A stretch of DNA of 64,000 nt from Symbiodinium natans (GCA_905221605.1 CAJNDS010002679.1:957001-1021000), one strand, 5' to 3'. Counted from the stretch's first letter, positions 20,774-29,775 are shown. Notes: generated by a model not told the origin, from the letters alone. Made by a program: numbers and translations.

Positions 20774-22285
20774 CGAGCATTTCAAGCCAGGGTGCTGGAA
20801 CGCTGGAGATTCGCAAAATACCTGGGAAAGCATGTGCCAGTTGTTGAGCTATCTGAAATTCACAAGACAACTGCACATGCACAGGGCTGCTGCATCTCAT
20901 GACTAGCCCACTTAGGATATTCCCCCTTCTACTAACAATCCTCAATAGGGATAATAATTACGGGGTACTCTAATCCCTATAAGGGACTGTTAGTCTAAGG
21001 GGGAACATCCCAATAGCCTGCCTTAATCTGTTGCAGCTCATGGCACGTGAGAATCCGCTTCGTAGCTTCGGTCTTCCCAGCTCCGCTCTCTCCGGAGATG
21101 ATGATCGACCTAACAGGAATTCCGGGGAACCGAGACTCCGAAAAGGGCCCTAGAAGGACTCCCGAACCTTAACCTTACTGGTTCCGGAGATACCCCTATA
21201 CCTCCCTATGTTACCCTTGTAAGGAATGAATGTGGGATCCAGTCATTCGGCTCTTCAAACCTCGAGTTTCTGCTGCCGAGGAGACTGGTTCCGGGCATCA
21301 CCAAGCATCGTGGTGTATGCAGCAGCTGCCACCGAAAAGAGATGCGGCGGTAGCTCGGATTCATCACCTGATGCACCTGAGAGCAAAGGGACACCACGCA
21401 AAAGCTTGGACATCACAAGTGACCATGGTCACCATCCCTCCAGTGACAGCAGCCTGCCGCCGCAGATCGATCTCGGTAAAATTTCTGCTTCGCTTCGGAG
21501 TAGAGCCCCGGAAGGTTCTGGAACGGATTCACCTGAAGACTCTTCGGGTTTAGGGTTTAGGGGTTTAGGGTTTAGGGTTTAGGGTTTAGGGTTTAGGGTT
21601 TAGGGTTTAGGGTTTAGGGTTTAGGGTTTAGGGTGACAACGGAACTGCCCCAATCCAGGAGCCAGCCAAGGTGCCGAGATAAGGATTGGACCTTACTTGG
21701 AGGTTCATGGTACTTTTTGACCAATGATAACTGTACCTATAGGGTTTAGGGTTTAGGGTTTAGGGTTTAGGGTTTAGGGTAACTGTTTAGGGTAACTGTA
21801 CTTATAACTGTACTTACTATCCATATTTGGGCACTTAAGAGGCTTGTAAGTGGGTTAGAAGTACAGTTATAATTGGTGAATAAGTACCATGAACCTCCAA
21901 ATACAGAGACCTGCAAACGTCCCGTGTATCTTCACAAGGGGGGTCCAATCATTATCAGTCGTGCACAGCTGGTTTCTGTGACAGAGGCCCATCGCACGGG
22001 CTCTTGACGACAGTAACCTCCGCATTGTGTAAGGACTGCACTTCCAATGCCCGTGTAGATCAAGTCATCGAAATATCTCTGCCGGACGTTGTGCAGAAGC
22101 GCTCCCTCATTGAAGTCGCCTAAAGACAGCCTTGGCCCACACATGGACGACACAAACATGCGGAGAAAGTCTGCTTGGAAAGGCGGTCCTGTCATGTCTC
22201 TGCCGAGCAGCAGGTCCTCCACCCCTTTGAGGCAAATCGGATCCACAGGTCTCGCCTTCTCTTGCGCAATTTCGAACTTGGCTCC
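10905..22285 (-). CDS. Myosin heavy chain (motor, IQ neck, coiled-coil tail), ~30 exons
   Basis: An actin-based ATP-driven motor, read exon by exon. Motor: 22285-22204 (KGVEDLLL), 22119-~22028 (GDFNEGALLHNVRQRY), 21532-~21468 (VNPFQNLPGLYSEAK), 21367-21286 (PPHLFSVAAAAY), 21109-21018 (P-loop GESGAGKTEATKRIL), 20522-20446 (SNPILEAFGN), 19964-19909 (switch I NDNSSRFGKF), 19768-19702 (NYLLEKSRI), 19611-19579, 19511 down (AFYQLCAGAS), ~19248-19160, 19054 down (LHLGDMQFEE), ~18965-18865, 18504-~18460 (YSRLFDWLVWRIN), 18367-18300 (switch II LDIYGFEVFEWNSFE), 18205-18149 (QLCINFANEKLQQHFN), 17459-17400, 17293-17252, 17006-~16946 (LDSECLMP), 16708-16634 (FAVQHYAGEVVYDV), ~16429-16385, 15620-15556, 15475-~15427 (YIRCIKPNG), ~15060-14985 (GMLESIRIRR), 14317-14274 (AGYSVRRPFKEF), 14197-14107, 13944-~13885 (WQVGRSKVFL). 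Neck and tail follow separately. The N-terminal start was not found. Class is undetermined. Confidence 0.95.
11367..12624 (-). CDS. Main myosin coiled-coil tail exon
   Basis: This is the largest exon of the gene (about 419 codons). It is continuous heptad-repeat sequence rich in Glu, Arg, Leu, Lys and Gln (for example RIQKMREDEEKKQAF near the start and EELRRVRKENVELSIK at the end), so the protein probably dimerises. It joins the neck exon by a split Arg codon (AG | G CTT) and ends at AAG|GT at 11367. A break in the heptads near the C-terminal third (HVGLEPSMRPSIVPDEDGRK) may be a hinge. Smaller coil exons follow at 11246-11221 (DLKDKQQES), about 11099-11045 (GLKAELEDLKFQLEQD) and 10975-10905 (SSAKRHAARSGELQAAAR). 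Confidence 0.92.
13161..13685 (-). CDS. Myosin neck exons with IQ motif
   Basis: About 13680-13635 reads RLEKAIGEAVK, then 13429-13374 reads VFVLRIQKRWRGFRAKRRY, which fits the light-chain or calmodulin binding consensus IQxxxRGxxxR(x)xY. Exon 13275-13161 follows in phase (split AGA codon) with AMKVATVQLQAALRTLRERS, a weaker IQ-like helix that leads into the coiled coil. The donors are GC and GT, the acceptors AG|G. This links the motor exons to the tail exon at 12624 without a frame break. Confidence 0.88.
13691..13757 (+). repeat. Interstitial TTTAGGG array, degenerate
   Basis: About five heptamers with interruptions, in a myosin intron between the converter and neck exons. Confidence 0.8.
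14378..14600. repeat. (ATTAGT)n hexamer array in a myosin intron
   Basis: About 30 copies of TATTAG/TATTCG/TATGAG lie between the exons at ~14985 and 14317. Frames through it read as Ile/Ser or Ile/Leu runs and are not genes. Confidence 0.9.
14919..14971 (-). repeat. Interstitial CCCTAAA array
   Basis: About six heptamers, the last ones drifting to CCTTAAA, just inside the intron after the exon coding LESIRIRR. Confidence 0.9.
15178..15235 (+). repeat. Interstitial TTTAGGG array
   Basis: About eight heptamers including GTTTGGGG and GCTTAGGG variants, in the myosin intron between the IRCIKPN and LESIRIRR exons. Confidence 0.88.
17570..18150. repeat. AT-rich insert between perfect 18-bp direct repeats, inside a myosin intron
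   Basis: ATTGAGTCCAAGAGGCAT occurs at 17570-17587 and again at 18133-18150. Between them lie 545 bp of AT-rich DNA unlike the GC-rich surroundings. The right repeat begins at the exon/intron border: the exon ends ..CACAT at 18149 and the intron begins GC at 18148. Removing one repeat plus the insert would leave an intron of about 126 bp. Confidence 0.85.
19815..19873. mobile_element. F1 element, truncated copy
   Basis: The right part (CTTACTAAGGACTGCTAGCATAAG..GAACATCCCAAG) matches the F1 terminus and the left half is degraded. It lies in the myosin intron between the 19964-19909 and 19768-19702 exons. Confidence 0.55.
20333..20381 (-). repeat. Interstitial CCCTAAA array
   Basis: About five heptamers followed by CCCCTAAG octamers, within the myosin intron after the SNPILEAFGN exon. 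Confidence 0.85.
20727..20772. repeat. (CA)n microsatellite
   Basis: A CA run of about 46 bp in the myosin intron between the P-loop and SNPILEAFGN exons. Confidence 0.95.
20912..21013. mobile_element. F1 TIR element, copy 4, at a myosin splice donor
   Basis: TIRs TTAGGATATTCCCCCTTCTA and (inverted) TTGGGATGTTCCCCCTTAGA. The flanking 8-mers TAGCCCAC (20904-20911) and TAGCCTGC (21014-21021) agree at 6 of 8. The right duplication straddles the end of the P-loop exon: the exon ends at 21018 and the intron starts GC at 21017. Confidence 0.82.
21547..21633 (+). repeat. Interstitial TTTAGGG array
   Basis: Twelve heptamers just inside the intron upstream of the VNPFQNLP exon of myosin. Confidence 0.95.
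21690..21902. mobile_element. Fold-back element with a telomere-like array in its centre
   Basis: About 40-bp terminal inverted repeats: the left starts TTGGAGGTTCATGGTACTT and the right, inverted, starts the same and continues with few mismatches to ATAACTGTAC. Six TTTAGGG heptamers (21741-21780) and a smaller TAACTGTA repeat lie between. The element sits in a myosin intron. No target duplication is evident. Confidence 0.8.
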
Positions 22286-22499
22286 CTGGGCAAATGCAGA
22301 TGTAAGGGCTGATGTCACTCAAGGCTTTGGGGAGTGGATCCCTGCAACAATCCCTGTGTAATTCTTCTCGCGCTGGCAAGGTAGCTAGAATCTCGGCAAA
22401 GGCAGGGTAGCTCGTGTGGCTACAGGACACAAGAAAAAACAAACCACTGCCCATGAACACAGCAGCAGTCATTTGGGATGTGCTCCCGACACATCGGAA

Positions 22500-23480
22500 A
22501 GCTGCCAAGCTAAGCGTGACTGCCTTCTGTTCGAAGGCAGCACGAAGTGTGGGTCAACCCGAAACGACATTCTCCGTGCTGTTCGTGAACATTGTCAACG
22601 AAAGCCCTATGCTGCTCTGCCATAAACAGTTTTGCGCGAAAGCTTCGTTGCTGCTACACTTCGTTTCCACTTAACGCGAACGCATTCTGTTCGAAGGCGA
22701 AGCGAAAGTGCATCCACTGTGGAAACGAGGCCCGCCTGGGATGGAAGGCACGAAGGCTCCGACGCCATTCAACGTGACAGCCTTCTGTTCGAAGGAAAAG
22801 CAAACGTGCATCAGCTGCGGAAACGATGTCCGAACTGCCCTCGTCGCAAGAGCTTCGTTGCCACTTAACGAGAGCGCCTTCTGTTCGAAGGCAGAACGAA
22901 GATGGCAAGGATGTCCGCACTGCCTTTCTGCCTTTTCTGCGGGGCACACTTGTCAAGATTTGCAAAATTCGATTTTCGTCTTGAAGTCCTAGCAGAACCT
23001 CTAAAGTCTTTGTTGCCACTTACATGACTGTCTCCTTCTCGAAGGCAGCACGAAGTGCGTGGGCAAATACTGGCGACAACTTCCGCGCTGCCGGTCAATG
23101 AAATCCCTATGCTGCTCTGCCCCGAACATAGTTTGAACATAGTTGCCTATCAGAAGCCCAATGGAAGGTTGAATTGGCAGACGCGAAAGTGTCATTGCTA
23201 CTTACCTGCCCGCCTTCTGTTCGAAGGCAAAATGTTACAAGGCGCATTATCTCTTCAAAACAAACCAACGTGTTGGCCAACGAGTTGCGATGATCTCTGC
23301 GCTGATTGTCACTCAAAGCCCTATGAAGCTCTGCCCTTCTCTGCCCCAAACAAAGTCACTGGTTGTGTCTTTCGAACTTCACGTTCTCAAGTCGTTACAG
23401 ACTACCCCGTGGTACTCGAGAGCTCGCCGATTCGTTGGCACTTAACATTAACACGCTTGTCTTCTGTGAGTGATGAAGCT
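22500..23480. repeat. Dispersed tandem repeat with hairpin core CTTCTGTTCGAAGG
   Basis: The palindromic core (T)GCCTTCTGTTCGAAGGCA recurs at about 22521, 22683, 22781, 22868, 23031 (shorter) and 23211. It is usually preceded by CACTTAAC-like sequence and followed by CACGAAG(TG), with 87-180 bp spacing. It fills the gap between the 5' part of the myosin gene and the Mei2-like gene. Short Cys-rich peptides can be read through it, but stops interrupt every frame. Confidence 0.7.
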
Positions 23481-23558
23481 GCTACTTAGCGGTCCCCGCA
23501 CAGTGTCCCCACACCGTTCCGGCGGGACCTAGTCATTTGAATAGCCTCTGGGGCTCTT

Positions 23559-24752
23559 TCATCTAAAGAGTGGCGAGAAGGCGGGGTCCTGCTTCTGCGC
23601 AATCTTGGTGCGCATGAAGTGGTCATAGGTGGCCTCGTATCCTTGGAGCTGCGCGGGGTGCACACGGATGAACTTTCCCTTCTGCCTCATGTACTTGGTG
23701 AGGCATTGTCCGTCCAGGTCGCGGTAGAACTTCAAGGCGTACTTGGGCTCTATGAAGTTGATAAAAGCATAGCCAACGTTGATGTTCAGCTTGAAATTGT
23801 GGGGAAGGTAGAGGAAATCGAAGCAACCCTCGAAGCCACGACGATGCAACTCCTCCACAAGCTTCTGCTGCGTATGGTGTGGCGGGATATTCCTCATCAT
23901 CACCGTCACAGTGTCGTCCTGCCACTGATCGGAATGCGTAGCCCGCGTCGAAGTCTTGCGCAAGTTGCCGCAAGAGTGCCGACGGACCTGCTGGGCAGCC
24001 CCTGCGCCAAGCCTGCAGTCCTGCTGCGTCTCGCCTATCTTCGTGTTTTCGAACTGCATGTTCCACTCCAAAGTGGAACCCCCAGACGTCGAGTAAGTGG
24101 CGTGAAACATCTTTCCGCGGATGAAGTCTTGGTTCAACTGGGAATAGGAGTGCTCGGAGCCATGGATCAGGGCAGGAAGCAGAACTACTGTCTGTGGCGG
24201 CCTTGTGGACACGCAGGAAGGCGATACCAAAGTCGAGGAAGTGCGCATCATCATCCCCCTTGCGGCGTCATCGATGGAATCTCTTAGGTGACTCGCCTGC
24301 GGGGATGTTGGGGACGATGGGGTTCGGTACTGCCCAATGCAGTCTTCATCGTCAGTGATCTCACCCTCCCAGATCTCGCACTGGGTCTCAGCCGCCTGCT
24401 GACACAGCTCCACCATCTTCTGCTTCTCCATCTGCTGAAGCATCTGCAACCTCTCCGCCTGTTCTCGGTGCCGGGCATCAAGTCGTCGCACCTGATCCTC
24501 CATCGTGACCTTTTCTGCCTGATCCTGGTCAGCCTTGGTCATGTCCTTCGCGGTGGTCACGCACATGGTTGCAGACTCCATGAGGCTGCGGTGTTCGATG
24601 GCAACTTCAAGCTCTGAGCCAGAAAGAGGCTTGGACAGTAGCCATTGGTTCCCCGCGAGCGGCTGGACAAACCACTCTGAAGAGACTCTGCACATCTGTC
24701 GGCACCTCACGCCCCCGCCATACATACGACATGCCTGCCGAAACAACCACAC
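23559..24752 (-). CDS. Mei2-like RNA-binding protein
   Basis: A frame of 397 codons without an intron in this part. The C-terminal ~110 residues match the Mei2-type RRM (PF04059): VTVMMRNIPPHHTQQKLVEE carries the RNP2-like strand, FDFLYLPHNFK follows, and NVGYAFINFIEPKYALKFY carries the RNP1-like strand. The N-terminal half is polar, with a helix rich in Gln/Glu (RREQAERLQMLQQMEKQ). Mei2 family proteins bind RNA; many dinoflagellate paralogues are known, and the target here is unknown. The true start is unsure: the frame is open to 24752, and an upstream segment in another frame (about 24850-24690) looks coding and may be a first exon. Downstream is the 22.5-23.5 kb repeat, and the next gene on the same strand is the myosin gene. 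Confidence 0.88.
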   Translation of the reverse strand: MWLFRQACRMYGGGVRCRQMCRVSSEWFVQPLAGNQWLLSKPLSGSELEVAIEHRSLMESATMCVTTAKDMTKADQDQAEKVTMEDQVRRLDARHREQAERLQMLQQMEKQKMVELCQQAAETQCEIWEGEITDDEDCIGQYRTPSSPTSPQASHLRDSIDDAARGMMMRTSSTLVSPSCVSTRPPQTVVLLPALIHGSEHSYSQLNQDFIRGKMFHATYSTSGGSTLEWNMQFENTKIGETQQDCRLGAGAAQQVRRHSCGNLRKTSTRATHSDQWQDDTVTVMMRNIPPHHTQQKLVEELHRRGFEGCFDFLYLPHNFKLNINVGYAFINFIEPKYALKFYRDLDGQCLTKYMRQKGKFIRVHPAQLQGYEATYDHFMRTKIAQKQDPAFSPLFR

Positions 24753-25068
24753 CGCTCTCCGAGCACGCAGTACACTTTACAAGACCAAAAGTACCGAAGC
24801 AAGGCAGCCCACCCGATTTCTTGCCACCCGTTTGTTTAGGGTTTGGGATTAGACCCTTTCCCTCGCTCCCCTCAAACACTGCACGCCTGGTCATCGACAA
24901 CGATGTAGTTGCCTTATTTGCACAGCGGCTTTGAGAACAGCTCTTGACCTCTGTGTTGGCTCAGGTTCTCTTACTTTCTACACCTGTTGAGGAATCCACC
25001 TGGAAGTTAAGCAGCGAAAGCAATCTGCGCAGTCGACATGCAACATCCTCAACCCTAAACCTCAACCA

Positions 25069-25174
25069 CCCAAAGAGCCCAATACCCAATTAAGGAATAT
25101 ACCTTAAGTCATATTAAGGATCCCTAGATGAATTAAGCTATATTCCTTAATTCAGGAGTATTGGGCTCTTTGGG
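25069..25174. mobile_element. F5 fold-back element
   Basis: Inverted ends CCCAAAGAGCCCAATAC on both sides, followed by a second inverted motif TTAAGGAATATA, give a near-palindrome of about 106 bp. Seen once here. Confidence 0.75.
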
Positions 25175-25611
25175 AACTCACATGAAACCTAGCGGCCGTT
25201 GGCCCCCACGGAGTCCACTCGGCCAGGAGCCCAGCCCTGGCACAAGGATGGAGGGGGCTAACCCCAATTACAACTGCACCTATAAGAATTCTAAGTCCCC
25301 TGGGTAGGCTATAAGTTAGACTTTTTTATATTGAAAATTTAGGGGTATAGTACCCATGGGTAGAGGAGGGGGAGGGGGTTCTGCTCGTCTTCTTCACTGA
25401 GTATATGGTCAGCGTTCTCAACCAAGATCCGCCTTGGTCACGCACGCCACCCCGAACACCCAAAAAATGACCGTAGTATGCGTCAAAACCCCGAGAATCG
25501 CGCCTCGGTCGGGTGGTCTTCGATCCATACTCTTCCGCTCGCCTGCCCACCGCCTGCACTCAGCATCTCCATGGCGGCGAAGGCTCCGGTCTCTTTTGAT
25601 GAGTAAGCGGC

Positions 25612-25725
25612 TACTACTGCCAATTGCGCAAGAGCCCCCAAAAAAGTGAAAAGACAATAACCCCTATACTACCCTTGTAAGGAAGAGTCTTTTTGTGTTT
25701 TTGGGGGGTTCTTAAGCAATTGGTA
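25612..25725. mobile_element. F3 TIR element, copy 2
   Basis: Ends CAATTGCGCAAGAGCCCCCAAAAAA and (inverted) CTACCAATTGCTTAAGAACCCCCC, matching the copies at 10785 and 42082. Confidence 0.65.
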
Positions 25726-25982
25726 GACTAGAATCTGGAGCAGCCGCTCTTCGCGCCGCGTGTGTGTTTATGAAGATTTGCATCGAGGTCCGGGACGGGT
25801 TGAGCCCGCAAACAAACACACCGAAGTACGTGCCTGCACGAGATATTGAGCCCTGCAAGCCTAGGCCACCAAGCACCGGTCTTTACTGCGTGTTATCGCG
25901 TCGACATGTGATAAGCATCTGAGAAGCATCTGATAAGCCCCATGTCGCAGCAAGTTCATGGCACGGCAAGCGAAGACGCCCC

Positions 25983-26300
25983 TCATCCACGAGACATGAA
26001 TTCTTCACTTGAGAACCGATCACGAAAAGTGTCTACAGCGCCTGCCTTGTGGGCGATTTCTGGGAGCGTTGGCAAATTTTGGTAGCCTTGGCATGTGGCA
26101 TTCAGGAGATGGGGTCCGCCTCTCCGGCACAAGGACATTGGCTCTTTTTGACTGGCACACACGCCAGCTCTACATCTACATACTGTAGTTGTTGCCCCTG
26201 CGGGCACCTCCCCCCACCGATGCTGTTGCTGGGGCTTTCATGCGGAGCCTTTTTTAGACGAGCCTCCGCGGTCGCCTCGTGCTCTCCTTGTCCAGACTAG
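25983..26300 (-). CDS. Unidentified gene, probable 3' exons
   Basis: Segment ~26250-26115 reads QQLQYVDVELACVPVKKSQC in an otherwise open frame. Segment ~26093-25983 begins after AG|G and reads YQNLPTLPEIAHK, then DTFRDRFSSEEFMSRG, and ends at a TGA. A GC donor after AHK is also possible. I do not recognise the protein. Coding-like sequence on the same strand at about 26600-26470 (WTVFRQVEWFSDLDVVPRSG) may belong to it. Confidence 0.4.
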
Positions 26301-27355
26301 CGGGGCAGCAGCCAGCCGTGATGCTTACGCGAAGCATTGTGATAGGTAGCTAACGGCCGGTGCTTTCATGCAGTTCACGCGAAAACGGCGACATGAGCAG
26401 CATTGGGCTGGCCATGAGTTGTCGAGCTTTCCAGTCCAACAACCCCTGGTGGAAGAGCGACTTAGGAGGGAAATGGAGGGAACGCATGCCGGCCTTCGGC
26501 AACACGTAAACGGTCCGCTTCGCGGAACGACGTCAAGGTCTGAGAACCACTCGACTTGTCTGAAAACTGTCCATGCTTCGGTTTCTGAAGCATGGGTGCC
26601 CAGTGAAACGCGCAAATCAGCTCTGATTGTCCGCTCTGAAGCGGAAAACGAGGTTCAGCTGGCTTCAGCATGCTACGGGGATCTTCACTGAGACCGCCAG
26701 GTTGTGAGTGGTGAATCCTGCCTGCTGCAGCCTGGCAACGTAACACAAGTGGCATGGGGTTTTTGCACATGTGTCCACTTCAGGCGCATGCTTTTTTCTG
26801 CCACCCACCTAGCAGGGTAATTTAGGGTTGAAGCACGGTCATAGGCAGGAGGGAGTGGAATGCTAAACCCGATGAAGCTCATTGCGTTGGGGGTCGGTCA
26901 GTGTGGCACCTGGCCTGCTTCTTGTCCCGAGGCAGCTGTCGAAGCTATCTCATATCGACTGCCGAGAGGATGCGCATCCTCGGATGTTTTTCGGGATCGG
27001 GCTTCGGCTCAGCCTCGGGATGCAAAGCACCCTAAACCCTAAACCTTTTTGCACCCTAAGCCCTAAAGCCTAAAGCCTGAACTAAACCCTAAAAGCCTGA
27101 ATTAAACCCTAAACTGGCACTGCCATCCAGGCACCGCGTCAGCCGCGCAAACGAAGGCCTCACAGAGCCGCAACAAGCACATTGGGGATCACCAGACCCG
27201 TGCTTAACCTTAAGCCCTGAAACCCTAAACCTTCTTTTGCCCCGTGTGAACCCTTTTGCCCCTAAACCCCAAACCCTAAAGTCTCCGGTCGCTGGCAGCG
27301 CGGCACTCTAATTCCTAAACCCGAAACCCTGAACCCTAAACCCTAACCCTAAACG

Positions 27356-27549
27356 TTGAGGCCCCGGCCATTTCGATGGCGGCATGTTTGCGCTTCAGCT
27401 TCTCGAGCTCCAGACTGGCGAGGCCAAGGACGGAGCGGGAAGCGCCCGGGGGAGAACTAAGGTTGAGGGTTTGGAGTCTAGGGTTTTTCCCCCACCCGAC
27501 TAGCCACAGCAATGCGGGGTCTACAATACGACAACAATAGGTTTAGGGT

Positions 27550-27609
<60 letters not shown>

Positions 27610-29392
27610 GGCTAAACCAAACCCCTTAACACATCCCCAAACGGCAGCAGATTGGGGGCTGCACCTGTCGGCAGCCTTTTGCCGTGCCTCCTGGTCGGGA
27701 CATTGCTCCAACCAGTTTCGAAGACAATCTGGCAACCCTAAACCCTAAACCCTTCCCTTGTTACCCTAAACCCTAAACCCTAAACCCTAAACCCTAAACC
27801 CTAAACCCTAAACCCCAGGGCCTGAAGAGTCAAGGCGCGCACCTGCAGCCGGCGACGACGGATGTTCAGGAACCAGGAAGGCTCTTGGGGGTTTGAACTC
27901 TCCTACCCAGAACAAAGTCGCGGGTTTAGGTTGCAGGCAATGCTGCACGACAGAGCCGTCGTAACAAAGCAGGGCTTACCTGCGGCATGCTTTTATGGGG
28001 GTTTACGTACTACCCATCCAAACCCGTGGGCCCCACCCATCCAGACCTGTGCCCCCAGCTTGCATCCGGCCCGGCCTGTTTCCTCTTTTCTTTGAAAGCC
28101 CCAAAACGTTCCTGTTTGGGAAGAAGTTCCTTCAAACAACTCTATAGTCCTTTAGCACTGCAAGCAAAGCACGTCTTCCGCGTTGATGGCCGTCTGCTGC
28201 TGCACCCACATCTCGTTCAAACCTGAGAGGCACCGGCGGCCAGCGGCCAATAATAACACTCGACAAGCACCTCATGCAAGAACCACCCCCCCCCCCCCCC
28301 AAAACACATGCAGATATCAATAGACCCCCTCAGACTTTTCAGAATCGAAATCTGCAAAAGTAACATTTCTTGAGAGCCACCCCCCGCTTTCTCAAGAGGA
28401 GAGAGTCGCCAAGGGCCCCCACTTCGCAAATCACCCCGGGCTGCCTGGAGCCGGACCTCGCCACAAAACGGCTGCTGAAGGAACCCACGGATCTAGGGCT
28501 GCAGGTTCAAGGCTTAATCATCCCTAAATAGCCTTAATCATCGGGGTTTTTTCCTTTAAGGTTTAGAGGGGGGGAACCCCAAAAAAAGGGTATAAGAGAG
28601 GGGAGTAGTAGGGGAACCCATGATAGGTCTTTCGACTCTCACACTCGCAGGGCTTTAGATCCTTAGGGCACTCTGAGGGTTCTGGGGTCGACCTCGAATT
28701 AAAAAATATTAAAAAGGGAAGCTTCGGGGGGGGCTCCGCATCGGAATGAAACAGATTTTCCTCTTTGGGTGGGGTTCTTCACGGAGCTCGCCGGGGACCC
28801 CCTCAAGTCGTGATTCTTCCTTGAAATTTCGGGTTTAGGGTTTAGGGTTTCGGGTTTAGGTTTAGGGTTTAGGGTTTAGGGTGCAGGAGAAAAATTCCAG
28901 GGTGCCGGGGCAAACCTGTGATGCCTCAACAGAAGTCCTGGAAGTGGCAAGCGGGGTTGCAGCCCGGAATGTTGCCAAGAGCCCCAAGCGTAAACCAAAA
29001 ACCCGAAACCCTCAACCCTAAACCCTCAACAGGCCTGAAGCAGCTCCGTCTGTTGGATCCGGTCTCGGATCGCATTCTCTGCCGAGTTGATTGAGGCCTG
29101 GAGTCTTCCGACTCTACCTGGGGGTGAAGACAGGAGGACGGGAAGGGGGGCATGGACGGGGTTAGGGCGTTTTTGCTCCCCCCCCCCCCCCGGGGCTCAA
29201 TCTCAGCAGAACAGCCAGGGTGTTTAGGGTTTAGGGTTTGGGGCTTAGGGCTTAGGGCTTAGGGCTTAGGGTTTAGGGTTTAGGGTTTAGGGTTTAGGGT
29301 TTAGGGGGCGCTGGGGGTACGGATGAGGGCCATCTGGGCACCCCCGCGGTCGTAGCTGGAGAGCACCTGCTCGGTGTCATCGCACTCGTCCC
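27356..29392 (-). CDS. Second multi-exon coiled-coil-type gene
   Basis: Short exons on the minus strand separated by telomere-like arrays: ~29392-29310 (CDDTEQVLSSYDRGGAQMAL), ~29118-29036 (GRLQASINSAENAIRDRIQQ then TELLQ, GC donor), ~28455-28420 (VRLQAARGDLR), ~28226-28165 (NEMWVQQQTAINAEDVLCLQ), ~27735-27630 (LRNWLEQCPDQEARQKAADR) and ~27432-27356 (LELEKLKRKHAAIEMAGAS). The helical, charged sequence suggests a coiled coil. Borders are approximate and phases were not checked for each junction. It may be the downstream part of the repeat protein at 30.1-31.6 kb, whose last visible exon could splice on at TAC CGA GCA|GGTC. Confidence 0.5.
27541..27611 (+). repeat. GGGTTGA variant heptamer array
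   Basis: Nine to ten units of GGGTTGA, a single-base variant of the telomere-like heptamer that has been amplified as a pure block. Confidence 0.95.
27736..27815 (-). repeat. Interstitial CCCTAAA array
   Basis: About ten heptamers with one short interruption, between two exons of the 27.4-29.4 kb gene. Confidence 0.95.
29220..29307 (+). repeat. Interstitial TTTAGGG array
   Basis: About twelve units including a run of GCTTAGG variants. On the other side of the small exon at 29310-29392 lies an array of opposite orientation (29392-29453). Confidence 0.95.
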
Positions 29393-29453
29393 TAAACCCT
29401 AAGCCCTAAACCCGAAACCCGAAACCCTAGACCCTAAACCCTAAACCCTAAAT
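29392..29453 (-). repeat. Interstitial CCCTAAA array
   Basis: About nine units with CCCGAAA and CCCTAAG variants, in inverted orientation to 29220-29307. Confidence 0.9.
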
Positions 29454-29670
29454 CATCATCAGCATCGGCACCCTTATCATGAATAGCGGTCATGGCCATG
29501 GCAATACTGATGGTAGTCGTGGCGAATTAAAGATAGTTAGAAGACGCACGAATCACCAGCATAATCAGCGCAACGAAAACAGTCACAAGTGGCATGAAGC
29601 ATGACGAGGGCAGTGACAAAACAACCATCACACTCAGCATCGTCATCATCAGCATAGTCACAATCGTAGT

Positions 29671-29775
29671 TTGGAATGTTCCCCCTTCTCCTAACAGTCC
29701 TCAATAGGGATTCTAGTACCCCTCCTCTTTTAATCCCTACTAAGGACTGTTAGCATATGGGGGGGAACATCACAA
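29671..29775. mobile_element. F1 TIR element, copy 5
   Basis: TIRs TTGGAATGTTCCCCCTTCTC and (inverted) TTGTGATGTTCCCCCCCATA. The flanking 8-mers ATCGTAGT (29663-29670) and ATCGCAAT (29776-29783) agree at 6 of 8. Confidence 0.82.

Noticed and set aside
22708-22992. Possible Cys-x-x-Cys zinc-ribbon peptides
   Set aside because: The CxxC motifs come from copies of the CTTCTGTTCGAAGG repeat; stops and frame shifts separate the units.
24990-25030. 5S rRNA-like string GGAAGTTAAGCAGCG
   Set aside because: Only about 15 bases match; the rest of a 5S gene is absent on both sides.
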